A DNA stretch of 64,000 bases from Pseudodonghicola flavimaris (GCF_030164425.1 NZ_JASNJD010000024.1:25961-89960), one strand, 5' to 3'. Positions 9,762 to 19,643 are shown, counted from the first letter of the stretch. Notes: generated by a model not told the origin, from the sequence alone. Made by a program: numbers and translations.

Positions 9762-10625
9762 ATGCTTTATCCCACGGCAGAGGACTGGCGCGCGGCGGCG
9801 CGCAAACGGGTGCTGTTCTTCGGCATGTCGGGTCTGGGCAAGACCTATGTCAGCAACATGCTGCGCGCCACCGGCGACTGGTTCCACTACAGCATCGATT
9901 ACCGGATCGGCACCCGCTACATGGGTGAATACATCACCGACAACGCCAAGGCCGAGGCGATGAAGGTGCCCTTTCTGCGTGATCTGCTGCTGTCGGATTC
10001 GATCTACATCGGTTCGAACATCAGCTTCGACAACCTGACCCCGGTGTCGACCTATCTGGGCAAGCCCGGCAATCCCGACCTGGGCGGGCTGCCGATCGCG
10101 GAATACCGCCGGCGGCAGGAACAGTTCCGCCTGGCCGAGGTGCATGCGTTGCTCGACACCGAATACTTCATCGACCGGGCCGAACGACTCTATGGCTATC
10201 CGCATTTCATCTGCGACACCGGCGGATCGATCTGCGAATGGATCGATCCGGCGAACCCCGACGACCCGGTGCTGAGCGAACTGGCCAAATCGACCCTGAT
10301 GATCTGGATCAAGGGCGACGAGGCCCATACCGCCGAGCTGATCCGCCGCTTCGACCGGGCGCCGAAACCGATGTCCTATCAGCCGGAATTCCTCAGCCGG
10401 GTCTGGGATCAGTACCTGAGCGAGAAGAACCTGACCGAGGCCGAGGTCGATCCCGACAATTTCATCCGATGGACCTATGCCCAGGCACTGGCCCACCGCC
10501 AGCCGCGCTATGCCGCCATGGCGGACCGCTGGGGCATCACGGTGACCGCGGATGAGATCGCCGGGCTGCGCGATTCCCGCGATTTCGACGCGCTGATCGT
10601 CAAGGCGCTGAACCGACGCGGCTGA
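9762..10625 (+). CDS. P-loop ATPase/kinase-like protein of unknown role
   Basis: A soluble protein of 287 residues with a Walker A motif GMSGLGKTY near the N terminus (residues 21-29). The next conserved region (FHYSIDYRIGTRYMGEYI) resembles small-molecule kinases in layout. HFICDTGGSICEW may include a Walker B-like strand. It has no signal peptide or membrane segment. It overlaps nothing and ends 4 bp before the convergent exported-protein gene. I recall similar proteins in Rhodobacteraceae annotated only as ATPases; no substrate or partner is evident. Confidence 0.75.
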   Translation: MLYPTAEDWRAAARKRVLFFGMSGLGKTYVSNMLRATGDWFHYSIDYRIGTRYMGEYITDNAKAEAMKVPFLRDLLLSDSIYIGSNISFDNLTPVSTYLGKPGNPDLGGLPIAEYRRRQEQFRLAEVHALLDTEYFIDRAERLYGYPHFICDTGGSICEWIDPANPDDPVLSELAKSTLMIWIKGDEAHTAELIRRFDRAPKPMSYQPEFLSRVWDQYLSEKNLTEAEVDPDNFIRWTYAQALAHRQPRYAAMADRWGITVTADEIAGLRDSRDFDALIVKALNRRG

Positions 10626-10629
10626 GCCG

Positions 10630-11226
10630 TCAGCGATAGCAGAGCGCCTGCGCCTGCCGCAACGCCTGGCCCGCCCCGGCGAGGGAGCCGGCCAGCATCG
10701 GCTGGCCCGCTCCATCGCGGACCACCAGCCAGCTGCCCTGCGCCATCGCCTGCAACACCGCCGCGCCCGGCATCAGCGTCACCGTCAGCTCCTGCCGGCG
10801 GCGGTCGAAGGGCATGGGATAGCGCGCCCGCCCGATCCCGAAAGAGAAGATCCCCGCCGCCGCGCCGCTGCCGTAGAGCATCAGATACCCCGCCTGCCCC
10901 GGCGCGCACATGAAATAGACCCCGGTGGGATCGCTGTCAGAGAGCGTGGCGCCGGCGTAATAGGTGATCCCGTCGGCCGCGAGCCCGCTGCGCCAACCGC
11001 CGCGCAGGACCGGGATCGCAGCGGTGCCCGGTGCCTCTTCGCCGCTGCAGTTTCGCGCCACACATTGATTGTATTCCCGACTCGCCGCCCCTGGGGAGCC
11101 TGACAGGCAGCGCCAGATGCAGCGCTGTGTCTCTCCCACGTCGAAGGCCGCCGCCGGTGCGCCAAGGCTCAGCGCGGCAATCGTTCCGGCCATCGCGGCC
11201 ACTGCCGCCAGCATCGCCCGTGTCAT
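10630..11226 (-). CDS. Exported hypothetical protein
   Basis: A protein of 198 residues with a clear Sec signal peptide: a short basic start, a hydrophobic core ([18 protein letters not shown]) and an AxA-type cleavage site around residue 27 (APAAA-FDVG). The mature part has four early cysteines (RCIWRC, QCVARNC), likely disulfide bonded in the periplasm, plus a late MCAP cysteine and one more near the end (ALCYR). The rest is predicted beta-rich. No family is recognised. It diverges from metA across 145 bp. Confidence 0.65.
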   Translation of the reverse strand: MTRAMLAAVAAMAGTIAALSLGAPAAAFDVGETQRCIWRCLSGSPGAASREYNQCVARNCSGEEAPGTAAIPVLRGGWRSGLAADGITYYAGATLSDSDPTGVYFMCAPGQAGYLMLYGSGAAAGIFSFGIGRARYPMPFDRRRQELTVTLMPGAAVLQAMAQGSWLVVRDGAGQPMLAGSLAGAGQALRQAQALCYR

Positions 11227-11266
11227 ATTGCCCGCACCATCCTTCCCTGCTCCTCGCCCTTACCGT

Positions 11267-11327
11267 CGCGCCGATGCAGAGCCGTCATCACCGCGCGGCA
11301 TCGGCGCGGGCGCTTGGCATGGCGCCC
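11267..11327 (+). promoter_or_regulatory. Structured leader upstream of metA
   Basis: CGCGCCGATGC (11267-11277) pairs with GCATCGGCGCG (11298-11308) as an 11-bp stem. A second stem GGGCGC/GCGCCC (11308-11327) overlaps its end by one base. This could be an RNA control element for the methionine gene. I could not match it to the SAM-II or SAM/SAH riboswitch consensus, so its function is open. Confidence 0.35.
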
Positions 11328-11371
11328 GGGTCAGTCTATCTAGCGGGAAGAAGAAAAGGAACGCTTTCGCC

Positions 11372-12316
11372 ATGCCCATCAAGATCCCCTCTGACCTGCC
11401 TGCCTATGACGTGCTCACGCGCGAGGGCGTCATGGTCATGTCCGAGGATCAGGCGGCACGGCAGGACATCCGGCCGCTGAAGATCGGGCTTCTGAACCTG
11501 ATGCCGAAGAAGATCCAGACCGAGACCCAGTTCGCCCGGCTGATCGGCGCCACGCCCTTGCAGATCGACCTGTCGCTGATCCGGATGACCGAACATCAGA
11601 CCAAGACCACCTCGGCCGAGCATATGGAGGAATTCTATCGCCCGTTCCAGGAGGTGAAGGACGAGAAATTCGACGGGCTGATCATCACCGGTGCGCCGAT
11701 CGAACATCTCGATTTCGAGGATGTCACCTATTGGGACGAGATCCAGGAGGTCTTCGACTGGTCGCAGACCCATGTGCATTCCACCTTCGGCGTCTGCTGG
11801 GGCGGGATGGCGATGATCTACTACTTCCACCGGGTGAAGAAACATATCCTCGATCACAAGGCCTTCGGCTGTTTCCGTCAGAAGAACATGCAGCCGGCCT
11901 CACCCTTCCTGCGCGGGTTCTCGGACGACTTCATCGTGCCGGTCAGCCGCTGGACCGAGATGAAACAGGCCGAGATCGATACCGTGCCGGAACTGGTGAC
12001 GCTGATCGGCAGCGACGAGACCGGGCCCTGTCTGGTCGAGGACCCGGGGCGTCGCGCGCTCTATGTCTTCAACCACTTCGAATACGACAGCGATACGCTG
12101 AAACAGGAATACGATCGCGACGTCGCCGCCGGCGGCGATATCCTGATGCCGGTCAATTATTTCCCCGGTGACGATCCGGCACAGCGGCCGTCGAACCGCT
12201 GGCGCAGCCAGGCGCATCTGCTTTACGGCAACTGGATCGGCGAGATCTATCAGACCACGCCGTTCGACATGTCCCGGATCGGCCAGGAAAGCACCGATCT
12301 GCGCAAGCGCGGCTGA
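11372..12316 (+). CDS. metAA: Homoserine O-acyltransferase, predicted acetyl-CoA specific
   Basis: Acylates homoserine as the first committed step of methionine synthesis. The protein has 314 residues. The catalytic residues fall at the classic numbers: nucleophile C142 (FGVCWGG), H235 and E237 (NHFEYD). Residue 111 is Glu (TGAPIEHL). In characterised MetA enzymes Glu at this place goes with acetyl-CoA and Gly with succinyl-CoA, so this is predicted to be an acetyltransferase. The ATG at 11372 has AAAGGA upstream. The hydrolase gene follows after 3 bp and is probably cotranscribed. Confidence 0.95.
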   Translation: MPIKIPSDLPAYDVLTREGVMVMSEDQAARQDIRPLKIGLLNLMPKKIQTETQFARLIGATPLQIDLSLIRMTEHQTKTTSAEHMEEFYRPFQEVKDEKFDGLIITGAPIEHLDFEDVTYWDEIQEVFDWSQTHVHSTFGVCWGGMAMIYYFHRVKKHILDHKAFGCFRQKNMQPASPFLRGFSDDFIVPVSRWTEMKQAEIDTVPELVTLIGSDETGPCLVEDPGRRALYVFNHFEYDSDTLKQEYDRDVAAGGDILMPVNYFPGDDPAQRPSNRWRSQAHLLYGNWIGEIYQTTPFDMSRIGQESTDLRKRG

Positions 12317-12319
12317 GCC

Positions 12320-13273
12320 ATGCTGCTGCGGGGGCTGCTGCCCGGTCTGGCGGTGCTGGCGCTGTTCTGGTCACTGACCCTGTGGCGCGCGACCCGGGCC
12401 GAGGCACGGGCCGAGGCAGATCATCCGCCCGGCGGCCAGTTCCTGACGCTGGCCCATGGCCGGGTTCATGCCGAGGTGATGGGACAGGGTCCCGATCTGG
12501 TGCTGATCCACGGCTCGAACGGCAGCACCCGCGACATGAGCTTCGCCCTCGCCCCGTTGCTCGCGCAGCGCTACCGGGTGATCCTGTTCGACCGGCCGGG
12601 GCTGGGCTATTCCGATCCGCTGCACCGCCGTGGCGCCAGCATCGCCGAACAGGCCGATGTGCTGGTGCAGGCTGCGGCCGAACTGGGCGCCCGGCGTCCG
12701 ATCGTCGCCGGTCAGAGCTATGGCGGCGCGGTGGCGCTGGCCTGGGCGGTGCATCATCCCGACCGGCTGTCGGCGCTGGTGCCGATCTCCGCCGCCTCGC
12801 ACCCCTGGGACGTGCCGCTCGATCTGTTCTACCGGATCACCTCGTCGCGGCTCGGGCGGATTCTGGCGGTGCCGCTGATCGCCGCCTGGGTGCCGACCTC
12901 CAAGGTCAACAGTACGCTGGAGGAGGTCTTCGCGCCGCAGCCGGTGCCGCCGGGCTATGCCGGCCATTTCGGCGCCCGCCTGCCGCTGCGCCGCAGGGCG
13001 ATGCGGGAAAACGCGCTGCAACGCGCCAATCTGCTCGACGAGATCGAGGCGCTGGCACCGCTCTATCCCGGGATCGGCGTGCCAACCGAGATCGTCCACG
13101 GCACCGCCGATATCACCGTCGATCCCGGCCTGCATTCCGACGCCCTGGCCCGCCGCATCCCCGCCGCCCGGGTAACCTGGCTGGAGGGCATCGGTCATAT
13201 GCCCCAGCATGTCGCCGCCGAAGAGGTGGTCGCCGCCATCGACCGCGCAGCGCAGCGCGCGGGTTTGCGTTAA
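12320..13273 (+). CDS. Alpha/beta hydrolase, membrane anchored
   Basis: An alpha/beta-hydrolase of 317 residues with an N-terminal hydrophobic anchor (residues 4-22). The nucleophile elbow is GQSYGG with S133. The oxyanion region is LIHGSNGS. The acid and histidine are likely in [11 protein letters not shown] and EGIGHMPQH. It starts 3 bp after metA, so coexpression is likely, but a metabolic link to methionine is not established. The hydrolysed substrate is unknown. Confidence 0.85.
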   Translation: MLLRGLLPGLAVLALFWSLTLWRATRAEARAEADHPPGGQFLTLAHGRVHAEVMGQGPDLVLIHGSNGSTRDMSFALAPLLAQRYRVILFDRPGLGYSDPLHRRGASIAEQADVLVQAAAELGARRPIVAGQSYGGAVALAWAVHHPDRLSALVPISAASHPWDVPLDLFYRITSSRLGRILAVPLIAAWVPTSKVNSTLEEVFAPQPVPPGYAGHFGARLPLRRRAMRENALQRANLLDEIEALAPLYPGIGVPTEIVHGTADITVDPGLHSDALARRIPAARVTWLEGIGHMPQHVAAEEVVAAIDRAAQRAGLR

Positions 13274-13322
13274 GCGGTTTAACATTCCATATAGAGTGTC
13301 GAAACAACAGGAAGACGGCCCG

Positions 13323-14192
13323 ATGGACCTGCCCTTTGACGGTGCGATCACCAAGTTCTTTGAAACCGATGCGCCCGACAGCGTGCGCAAGGCGCTCAAG
13401 CGCGCCGAAAAGGACGATATCCTCACCCGCGATTACCCGCATTCCGAACGGCTGGGCCGCAAGGTCTATGAACGGGAGCTGGAGGCACTGCATATCGAGC
13501 TGGGCAAGATGCAGGCCTGGGTGAAACAGAGCGGCGCCCGCGTCGTCGCCGTGTTCGAGGGCCGCGACGCCGCCGGCAAGGGCGGCACCATCAAGCGGTT
13601 CCGCGAATATCTGAACCCGCGTGGCGCCCGGCTGGTGGCGCTGCCGAAACCCACCGACGGCGAACGCGGTCAATGGTATTTCCAGCGCTATATAGATCAC
13701 CTGCCCGCCGCCGGCGAAATCGTCTTCTACGACCGCAGCTGGTACAACCGCGGCGTGGTCGAGAAGGTCTTCGGCTTCTGCACCGAGGAAGAGCGCGAAC
13801 GCTTCTTCCGCCAAGTGATTCCCTTCGAGCAATCGCTGGTCGACGACGGCATCTATCTGTTCAAATACTGGCTGAACGTCGGCCAGGCCGAACAGCTGCG
13901 CCGCTTCATCGCCCGCGAACGCGATCCGCTGAAGCAGTGGAAGCTGAGCGATATCGACGTCAAGGGGCTGAAGCTCTGGGATCAGTACACCGATGCGATC
14001 TCGGAAACCCTGACGCGCAGCCACAGCCCCTATGCGCCCTGGACGGTGCTGCGCGCCGACGACAAGCGCCGCACCCGGCTGGAGGCGATCCGCCACATGC
14101 TGCTGTCGCTGAATTACGACCACAAGGATTTCAAGGCCATCGGCAAGCCCGACATGCGGGTCTGTGGCGGGCCGGATATCTGGGATGGCTAA
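13323..14192 (+). CDS. ppk2: Polyphosphate kinase 2
   Basis: Transfers phosphate between polyphosphate and nucleotides. The 289-residue single-domain layout fits class I PPK2, which phosphorylates nucleoside diphosphates. Walker A is [12 protein letters not shown] (about 79-89) and Walker B is [13 protein letters not shown] with D137. The C terminus has the usual [22 protein letters not shown] pattern in shortened form. The ATG at 13323 has AGGAAG upstream. Its last 8 bp overlap the TetR gene, so the two are translated together. Confidence 0.95.
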   Translation: MDLPFDGAITKFFETDAPDSVRKALKRAEKDDILTRDYPHSERLGRKVYERELEALHIELGKMQAWVKQSGARVVAVFEGRDAAGKGGTIKRFREYLNPRGARLVALPKPTDGERGQWYFQRYIDHLPAAGEIVFYDRSWYNRGVVEKVFGFCTEEERERFFRQVIPFEQSLVDDGIYLFKYWLNVGQAEQLRRFIARERDPLKQWKLSDIDVKGLKLWDQYTDAISETLTRSHSPYAPWTVLRADDKRRTRLEAIRHMLLSLNYDHKDFKAIGKPDMRVCGGPDIWDG

Positions 14193-14799
14193 GCGCGGCT
14201 ATCACCACGGAAACCTCAGGCAGGCTCTGGTCGAGGCGGCGTTGCAGCTGATCGAGGCCAAGGGTCCGACCGGTTTCACCCTGTCGGAGGCGGCAAAGAC
14301 CGCCGGGGTCACCCCGGCGGCGGTCTATCGCCATTTCGCCGGGCGCGAGGAGCTGATCGCCGAGGCCGCCCGGCAGGGGTTCGAGATCTTCGCCGATCTG
14401 ATGGAATATGCCTATAACACCGGGCTACCCTCGGCGCTGGCCGCCTTCGAGGCGACGGGACGCGCCTATCTGGCCTTCGCCCGCAAGCACCCCGGCCATT
14501 ACATCGCCATGTTCGAAAGCGGCATCTCGCCCAACCGCACGCCGGAGCTGGCCGCGGCCTCGGCGCGGGCCCGCGGGGTGCTGGAACAGGCGGCGACGAA
14601 GCTTTCCGAACATATCCCGGCCGACAAACGGCCCCCGGCGTCGATGTTCAGCGCGCATATCTGGGCGCTGAGCCACGGGGTGGTCGAGCTCTATGCCCGC
14701 AACAATATCGCCGCCTCGCCGTTTTCGCCCGAGGATCTGCTGGAGGCCGGCATCGGCATCTACCTGCGTGGCCTGGGGCTGATCGCGCCGGACGGCTGA
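14185..14799 (+). CDS. TetR/AcrR family regulator
   Basis: A repressor-type protein of 204 residues. The N-terminal TetR HTH is complete ([30 protein letters not shown]). The remaining helical ligand-binding domain ends with [11 protein letters not shown], which resembles the TetR C-terminal 'WHG' type. The start ATG at 14185 lies inside the end of ppk2, so the regulator is probably made in fixed ratio with the kinase and may control the same transcript. The ligand is unknown. Confidence 0.9.
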   Translation: MAKRGYHHGNLRQALVEAALQLIEAKGPTGFTLSEAAKTAGVTPAAVYRHFAGREELIAEAARQGFEIFADLMEYAYNTGLPSALAAFEATGRAYLAFARKHPGHYIAMFESGISPNRTPELAAASARARGVLEQAATKLSEHIPADKRPPASMFSAHIWALSHGVVELYARNNIAASPFSPEDLLEAGIGIYLRGLGLIAPDG

Positions 14800-14929
14800 G
14801 CCGTCGCCAGCCCGTTTACAAGCCCCGCGGATTTTGCCAGAAAACTGAAATACCGATAAAATCATTTCCTTTCACATGTCCCCCCGCAGGACGAATGCGA
14901 AAGCGGGCAGACAGGATAGCGACAGCAGA

Positions 14930-17176
14930 ATGAAACTTTTTTCCCGCCGGGCAGAACGCAAGCGCCACCAGGACGATCCGATTACCGATGACGAGCGGTT
15001 TATCATCGGCAAATGCATCCGCGACGGCGATATCGTTCTGGATGTCGGCGCCCACCACGGCAAATGGTCCGAGGCGGTGCTGCATCACAAATCCGCCGAT
15101 CTGCATGTCTTCGAAGCCTCGCGCGACGCCTATGACAAGCTGCAACAGAGCCTGAGCGACCGGGTGACGCTGAACTGGAATGCGGTCACCAACTGCGGCG
15201 AGGACATGACCTTTCACGTCTACCGCGACGACGCCCGGCTCAGCTCCCTGCACCGGCGCCACAGTGTCGAGGACAAGCTGCTCACCGCCGGTTTCGATGC
15301 CATCACCGTGCCCGGCACCACGCTGGACAGCTACTGGGCCGGCCGGCGCGAACAGATCCGGTTTCTCAAGGTCGATGTCGAAGGCGCCGAATACGATGTG
15401 CTGCGCGGCGCCGATGCGCTGCTGCGGCGCGGCCAGGTGGATTTCCTGCAATTCGAATATGGCGGCACCTTCTTCGATGCCGGCGTGTCGCTGCGCAACG
15501 TCTGGTCGCTGCTGCGGCGCAACGGCTATCGCGTGCTGCGGGTGGAGAAACGCAAGTTCACCGAACTCAGGCAGTTCACCGACCGCGACGAAACCTATCA
15601 ATACACCAACTTCCTCGCGCTGCATGAGCGGCTGATGGGTCCGTTCCTGAAACAGGGAGGCGAGATCGAGCTGGATTTCGACCTGCTCGACCGCTACGGC
15701 ATCCGTCCCCGCGGGGCGCTGCATGTGGGTGGCCACAAGGGGGAGGAGATCGCCACCTATCGCGCCCGCGACATCAGCCCGGTGGTCTTTGTCGAGGCCA
15801 ATCCCGGCCTGGCCCAGGGGCTGCGCGACCGCTTCGCTGCGGATGCCGATGTCACCGTGATCGAATGCGCCGCCTCCGACAACGAGGGCACTGCACGGTT
15901 CAACATCACCTCGATGGATCAGTCGAGCTCTCTGCTCAAGCTCAAGGATCACGCCAAGCTTTACCCCAAGATCGGCGTCGCCGAAACGGTGGAGGTCCGC
16001 ACCGCCCCGCTCGACACGCTTCTGGCCGAGGCCGGTGTCGATCCCGCGACACTGGATTTCATCGCCATGGACATTCAGGGCGCGGAGCTTATGGCGCTTC
16101 GGGGTGCCACAGAAACGCTCAAGCATATCAATGCTCTGCAGCTCGAAGTGAATTTCTCGGAACTCTATGAGGGCTGCCCGCTGATCGCCGATCTCGACGA
16201 TTTCCTCGGCGCGCATGGCTTCATCCGGGTGATGACCAACACGCCTTATTCCGAGGAATGGGGCGACGCGCTCTATATCCGGCGGCCGATGGTGACCTGC
16301 TCCGCGGTCGGCAACATGGGCCGGTTCGGCAATCAGCTGTTCCAGTCGATGTTCATCCACAGCTATGCGCGCGAACATGATTTCATCGCCGCCACCCCGG
16401 CCTGGGTCGGCGACGAAATGTTCCACACCCCGCCCGGGCTCGACCCGCTGCCGGAAATGCCGTTTCAGGTGGCCGAGCTGCGCGACCGACACGATCTGGA
16501 AACCAGCAATGTCGCCAACGATCCGCAGCTGCATCCGAACAGCGATTTCACCGGGTTTTTCCAGTTCCACAGCCGCTACTACAAACCTTACAAGCCGCAG
16601 ATCCTGTCGGATTTCGCCTTCAAGGGCGCCTATGCCGAACGCGCCGCCGAGATCGCCGCGCTGTTCGCCCGGCAACCCGGCCCGGTGGTCCCGCTGCACC
16701 TGCGGCGTGGCGATTTCGGAACCGGAGTGTTCTTTATCGCACCGGAAAGCTGGTACCTGGACTGGCTGCAGGAACTGCGGGCCGAGGCGCCCGACCTGAC
16801 GCTCTATATCGCCTCCGACGACCTGCAGGCGGTGCTGCCGGCCTTCGCGGGGTTCAACACGCTGACCGAGGCCGACCTGCCGGCGACCGATCTGCCCGAG
16901 CCCTTCTTCACCGATTTCGCGGCGCTGACGCTGGGCGATCATCTGGCGATCTCGAACAGCTCGTTCTCCTTCGCCGCCAGCCTGCTGAACCGCAGCGCCC
17001 GGAGCTTCATGCGCCCCTGTCTCAGCGAACAGCGGCTGGTGCCCTACGATCCCTGGAACGCCCCTGTCCTGCTACGCGCGCATGAGGCCGAGGATGTCGG
17101 CGAGGAGTTCATGAGCGATCACGCCAAGGGCCGGTCCAAATACAAGTGGCGCAAGCTGCGGAAACTCTTTGGATGA
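14930..17176 (+). CDS. FkbM-FkbM-GT11 fusion (two methyltransferase domains plus fucosyltransferase-like domain)
   Basis: A 748-residue three-domain protein. Domain 1 (about 30-235) is a FkbM-type SAM methyltransferase with motif I VLDVGAHHGKWSE and FLKVDVEGAEYDVLRGA. Domain 2 (about 258-455) repeats the fold with GALHVGGHKGEE, FVEANP and FIAMDIQGAELMALRGA. Domain 3 (about 459-720) resembles GT11 alpha-1,2-fucosyltransferases: GNMGRFGNQLFQSM and HLRRGDF near 588. The role is probably sugar O-methylation plus glycosyl transfer on a surface glycan. An ATG at 14876 is an alternative start without a visible ribosome site. It overlaps the GT25 gene by ATGA. Confidence 0.85.
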   Translation: MKLFSRRAERKRHQDDPITDDERFIIGKCIRDGDIVLDVGAHHGKWSEAVLHHKSADLHVFEASRDAYDKLQQSLSDRVTLNWNAVTNCGEDMTFHVYRDDARLSSLHRRHSVEDKLLTAGFDAITVPGTTLDSYWAGRREQIRFLKVDVEGAEYDVLRGADALLRRGQVDFLQFEYGGTFFDAGVSLRNVWSLLRRNGYRVLRVEKRKFTELRQFTDRDETYQYTNFLALHERLMGPFLKQGGEIELDFDLLDRYGIRPRGALHVGGHKGEEIATYRARDISPVVFVEANPGLAQGLRDRFAADADVTVIECAASDNEGTARFNITSMDQSSSLLKLKDHAKLYPKIGVAETVEVRTAPLDTLLAEAGVDPATLDFIAMDIQGAELMALRGATETLKHINALQLEVNFSELYEGCPLIADLDDFLGAHGFIRVMTNTPYSEEWGDALYIRRPMVTCSAVGNMGRFGNQLFQSMFIHSYAREHDFIAATPAWVGDEMFHTPPGLDPLPEMPFQVAELRDRHDLETSNVANDPQLHPNSDFTGFFQFHSRYYKPYKPQILSDFAFKGAYAERAAEIAALFARQPGPVVPLHLRRGDFGTGVFFIAPESWYLDWLQELRAEAPDLTLYIASDDLQAVLPAFAGFNTLTEADLPATDLPEPFFTDFAALTLGDHLAISNSSFSFAASLLNRSARSFMRPCLSEQRLVPYDPWNAPVLLRAHEAEDVGEEFMSDHAKGRSKYKWRKLRKLFG

Positions 17177-18000
17177 GCCTGCCGGCCCATTTCATCAACC
17201 TGGACCGGGTGCCCCAACGCGCAGACTTCATGCAGGCGCAATGTGCCATCGCCGGGTTCGATCGGGTGCACCGTTTCCCGGCCGTGGATGCCGCCAGCGC
17301 GCCGATCAGCCGCCGCTATCGCCCCGGGCGCTGGGGCGCCTACTGGAGCCTGCTGCCGTCGGAGGTGGCGGTGTTCGAAAGCCACCGCGCGCTCTGGCAG
17401 CGGGTCCGCGATGACGGCGCGCCGGCGGTGCTGATGGAGGATGACGTGCTGCTCTCGGCCGAGGCCGGCGCGGTCTGCTCCACCCTGGCGCCGCATGCCG
17501 ACCGCTATCACATGATCAAGCTGGACGCGCCGGGCGATCCCCTGCGTCTGGGGCCGGAGGTGCCAATGGCGGGGATGTCGCTGCGGCCGCTGACCGGTGT
17601 GATCCCCAGCGCCGCCGCCTATATTCTGACGCCGGAGGGCGCCGAGATCCTGTTGCGCCGGTCGGAGCGGTATTGCGACCATCTGGACGATTTCCTGACC
17701 CGACCGCACCCGGGCTACCGCGCGTTCCAGCTCAGCCCCATCGTGGCGATGCAGGGCATGTTTTCCGACCTCAGCGGCCGGCCGGAAATTCCCGCCAGCA
17801 TCGCCGGCAGCGAACGCACCGCACCAGCCCCGAAGGCGCGCGCCGACAAGGGACCGGTGCCCTACCGGCTGGCAAAGGAGATCAGGCGCAGCCTGCGGCG
17901 GCTGTCCCGCAGGCTTCATGGAGATCGGGCGCTGCTGGCGCGGGGCGGCTTCATCGGGACAGTGCCGCGCAGCCCGGATCTGCCCCCCTACTGCAAGTAG
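17173..18000 (+). CDS. Glycosyltransferase family 25 protein
   Basis: A protein of 275 residues of the LPS-type GT25 family: the start SLPAHFINLDRVPQRADFM, the block GCxxSH-like SEVAVFESHRALW, and the acidic metal/nucleotide motif MEDDVLL near residue 88. The C-terminal tail is strongly basic (RLAKEIRRSLRRLSRRLHG), which may attach it to the inner membrane. Its ATG overlaps the stop of the fusion gene (ATGA), so both act in one glycan pathway. Donor and acceptor sugars are unknown. Confidence 0.88.
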   Translation: MSLPAHFINLDRVPQRADFMQAQCAIAGFDRVHRFPAVDAASAPISRRYRPGRWGAYWSLLPSEVAVFESHRALWQRVRDDGAPAVLMEDDVLLSAEAGAVCSTLAPHADRYHMIKLDAPGDPLRLGPEVPMAGMSLRPLTGVIPSAAAYILTPEGAEILLRRSERYCDHLDDFLTRPHPGYRAFQLSPIVAMQGMFSDLSGRPEIPASIAGSERTAPAPKARADKGPVPYRLAKEIRRSLRRLSRRLHGDRALLARGGFIGTVPRSPDLPPYCK

Positions 18001-18029
18001 CCGCCGCTCCTGCAGATCACGGCAAGAGA

Positions 18030-19088
18030 TCAGTAGCGCCGTGCTGCCTGTGGGGCGCTCAATTCAGATCCGACACTGACCAGATCGACCGCACCCAGCC
18101 CCTTGATCTCGGTCGGGCCGATATCCGAGACATGGAATTCCTCCGACAGTGCCGCCTTCATCGTTTCCGGCGCCACGATATGCATCGGCTTGGCGAAAAC
18201 CTGCAGCCGCGAGGCCAGATTTACCGCCGGCCCGAACACGTCATAGACATATTTCTGGATCCCCACGACAGAGCCCACAGCAGCACCGGTGCCCAGCCCG
18301 ATGCGGGCCCGCCAGGTGTGCTGGTGGCTCTCGTTGCGCCGCTCCAGATACCGCAGAAAACGGGTTGCGCAATGCGCCACCGCTGTGGCGTGGTCCGGCG
18401 TCGGCTCCGGCATTCCGGCCACCGCCAGATAGGCATCGCCGATGGTCTTGATCCGCTCGCAGCCGTATTGCTCCACGATCCGGTCGAAAGCGGTGAAAAT
18501 ATCGTTCAGCTCCCCCAGGGTGATGGTCGGATCGGTCCGGGCGGCGAAATCGGTGAAATCGACGAAATCCAGCATCACCACCGAGATCTGCGGATAGAGC
18601 TGCGGCGTGACCACCCCGAAGGTCTTGAATTCCTCGTAGACCGAGCGCGGCATCAGGTTCAGCAACAGCCGCTCCACCCGCTCCTTCTCGCGCTCCAGTT
18701 CCCGCGTGTTCCGCTCGACCATGGTGGAATAGCTGTCGATCATGCTTTCCAGTTCGCGCATCCGGGTGATGTTCTGGCATTCCACCACCAGAAGCTGTTC
18801 CTCCGGCTGGTCGGCGGAGGAGATATTCACCGCGAAGACCAGCGTGCGCCGCTTCAGCTTGATCTGCAGCTCGGCGGAGTAGCGCAGCCCCTCGCCCTGC
18901 TGCTGGCCCAGTTCCTCGGGGTCGAGCGCCTCCATCACCTCCGGTAGGGTTGCCCCCGGGCCGGGTGTACCGAACCACTCGGCAAACGGCTGGTTATGGA
19001 ACACGAAGGTCAGGTCGGAGGCCCGCACCACCGCGACCCCCACGCCGATGGCCCGCAACAGCTGTTCGTTGATCGCGGCGAGGCTCAT
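18030..19088 (-). CDS. Class III adenylate cyclase with N-terminal PAS-like domain
   Basis: A soluble 352-residue protein. Residues 1-108 form a PAS-like sensor (AIGVGVAVVRASDLTFVFHN). Residues 110-145 are a coiled-coil linker. The rest is a class III cyclase domain. Metal-binding aspartates are D174 (VVMLDFVDFTDF) and D218 (KTIGDAY). The base-selecting pair is K214 and D283, the adenylate rather than guanylate pattern. Transition-state residues N290 and R294 (VNLASR) are present, so it should be active. The ATG overlaps the stop of the truncated haemoglobin gene. Confidence 0.92.
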   Translation of the reverse strand: MSLAAINEQLLRAIGVGVAVVRASDLTFVFHNQPFAEWFGTPGPGATLPEVMEALDPEELGQQQGEGLRYSAELQIKLKRRTLVFAVNISSADQPEEQLLVVECQNITRMRELESMIDSYSTMVERNTRELEREKERVERLLLNLMPRSVYEEFKTFGVVTPQLYPQISVVMLDFVDFTDFAARTDPTITLGELNDIFTAFDRIVEQYGCERIKTIGDAYLAVAGMPEPTPDHATAVAHCATRFLRYLERRNESHQHTWRARIGLGTGAAVGSVVGIQKYVYDVFGPAVNLASRLQVFAKPMHIVAPETMKAALSEEFHVSDIGPTEIKGLGAVDLVSVGSELSAPQAARRY

Positions 19089-19453
19089 GCCGCGGACCGG
19101 GCGACGATGATGCCGCGCTTGCCTTCGATCGCCTCCAGCACCAGCCCGACATCGGTGGCCCCGACGCCGTGATCGGCCAACGCCTCGCTCAGCAGCGCGG
19201 CCATCTCGTCGAAATCCGCATGGCTGATCCCCAGCGCGCGATGCACCGCTTCCAGCCGATCGTCGCTGAACGAGGCCGGGCCGCCCATCAGCGAGGAGAT
19301 GAACTTGGTCTGATGGTCGATCAGCCGGGGCATGTCGACATCGGCGAAGTAATCGCCGATCTGGTCTGAATCGAGCGCCATTTCGTAAAACGTCATGACG
19401 ATGCGGCTGATCGTTTTGAACCCGCCGTATTTCTCGTAGAGCGTCTGCGGCAT
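19085..19453 (-). CDS. Group I truncated haemoglobin
   Basis: A 2-over-2 globin of 122 residues. It begins with the family start TLYEKYGG. Tyr at B10 fits Y23 (TFYEMAL), which usually stabilises bound oxygen or handles NO. The E-helix block DMPRLIDHQTKFISSLMGGP and the proximal histidine H71 (AVHRALGI) follow. It is the first gene of a two-gene unit and overlaps the adenylate cyclase by ATGA. It may bind O2 or NO for detoxification, or act as the gas-sensing partner of the cyclase; the second idea is inference from coupling. Confidence 0.9.
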   Translation of the reverse strand: MPQTLYEKYGGFKTISRIVMTFYEMALDSDQIGDYFADVDMPRLIDHQTKFISSLMGGPASFSDDRLEAVHRALGISHADFDEMAALLSEALADHGVGATDVGLVLEAIEGKRGIIVARSAA

Positions 19454-19592
19454 CGCCTCCTCCCGTCAGCCCGGGCGCATCAGGCACCTTGGGCAGGATA
19501 CGCCAATTCCCGCAGAAAGTTAACTCTACGTCAAGCCCGGCACGGAGATGGCCGCGAAAGCCGGGAAACCGCCGCATTTTGCAGCGCAAACG

Positions 19593-19622
19593 AAAAGGCC
19601 GCGCCCCTTGGGCACGGCCTTT
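19593..19622 (-). terminator. Terminator of rplM-rpsI
   Basis: On the minus strand AAGGCCGTGCCC and GGGCGCGGCCTT form a long stem with one mismatch, followed by TTCG. It lies 22 bp after the rpsI stop. Confidence 0.75.
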
Positions 19623-19643
19623 CCGAAAATCTGTTCCGAAAGC

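Noticed and set aside
11267..11371. SAM-II riboswitch upstream of metA
   Set aside because: The expected conserved SAM-II sequence blocks and pseudoknot were not found; only unassigned hairpins were kept.
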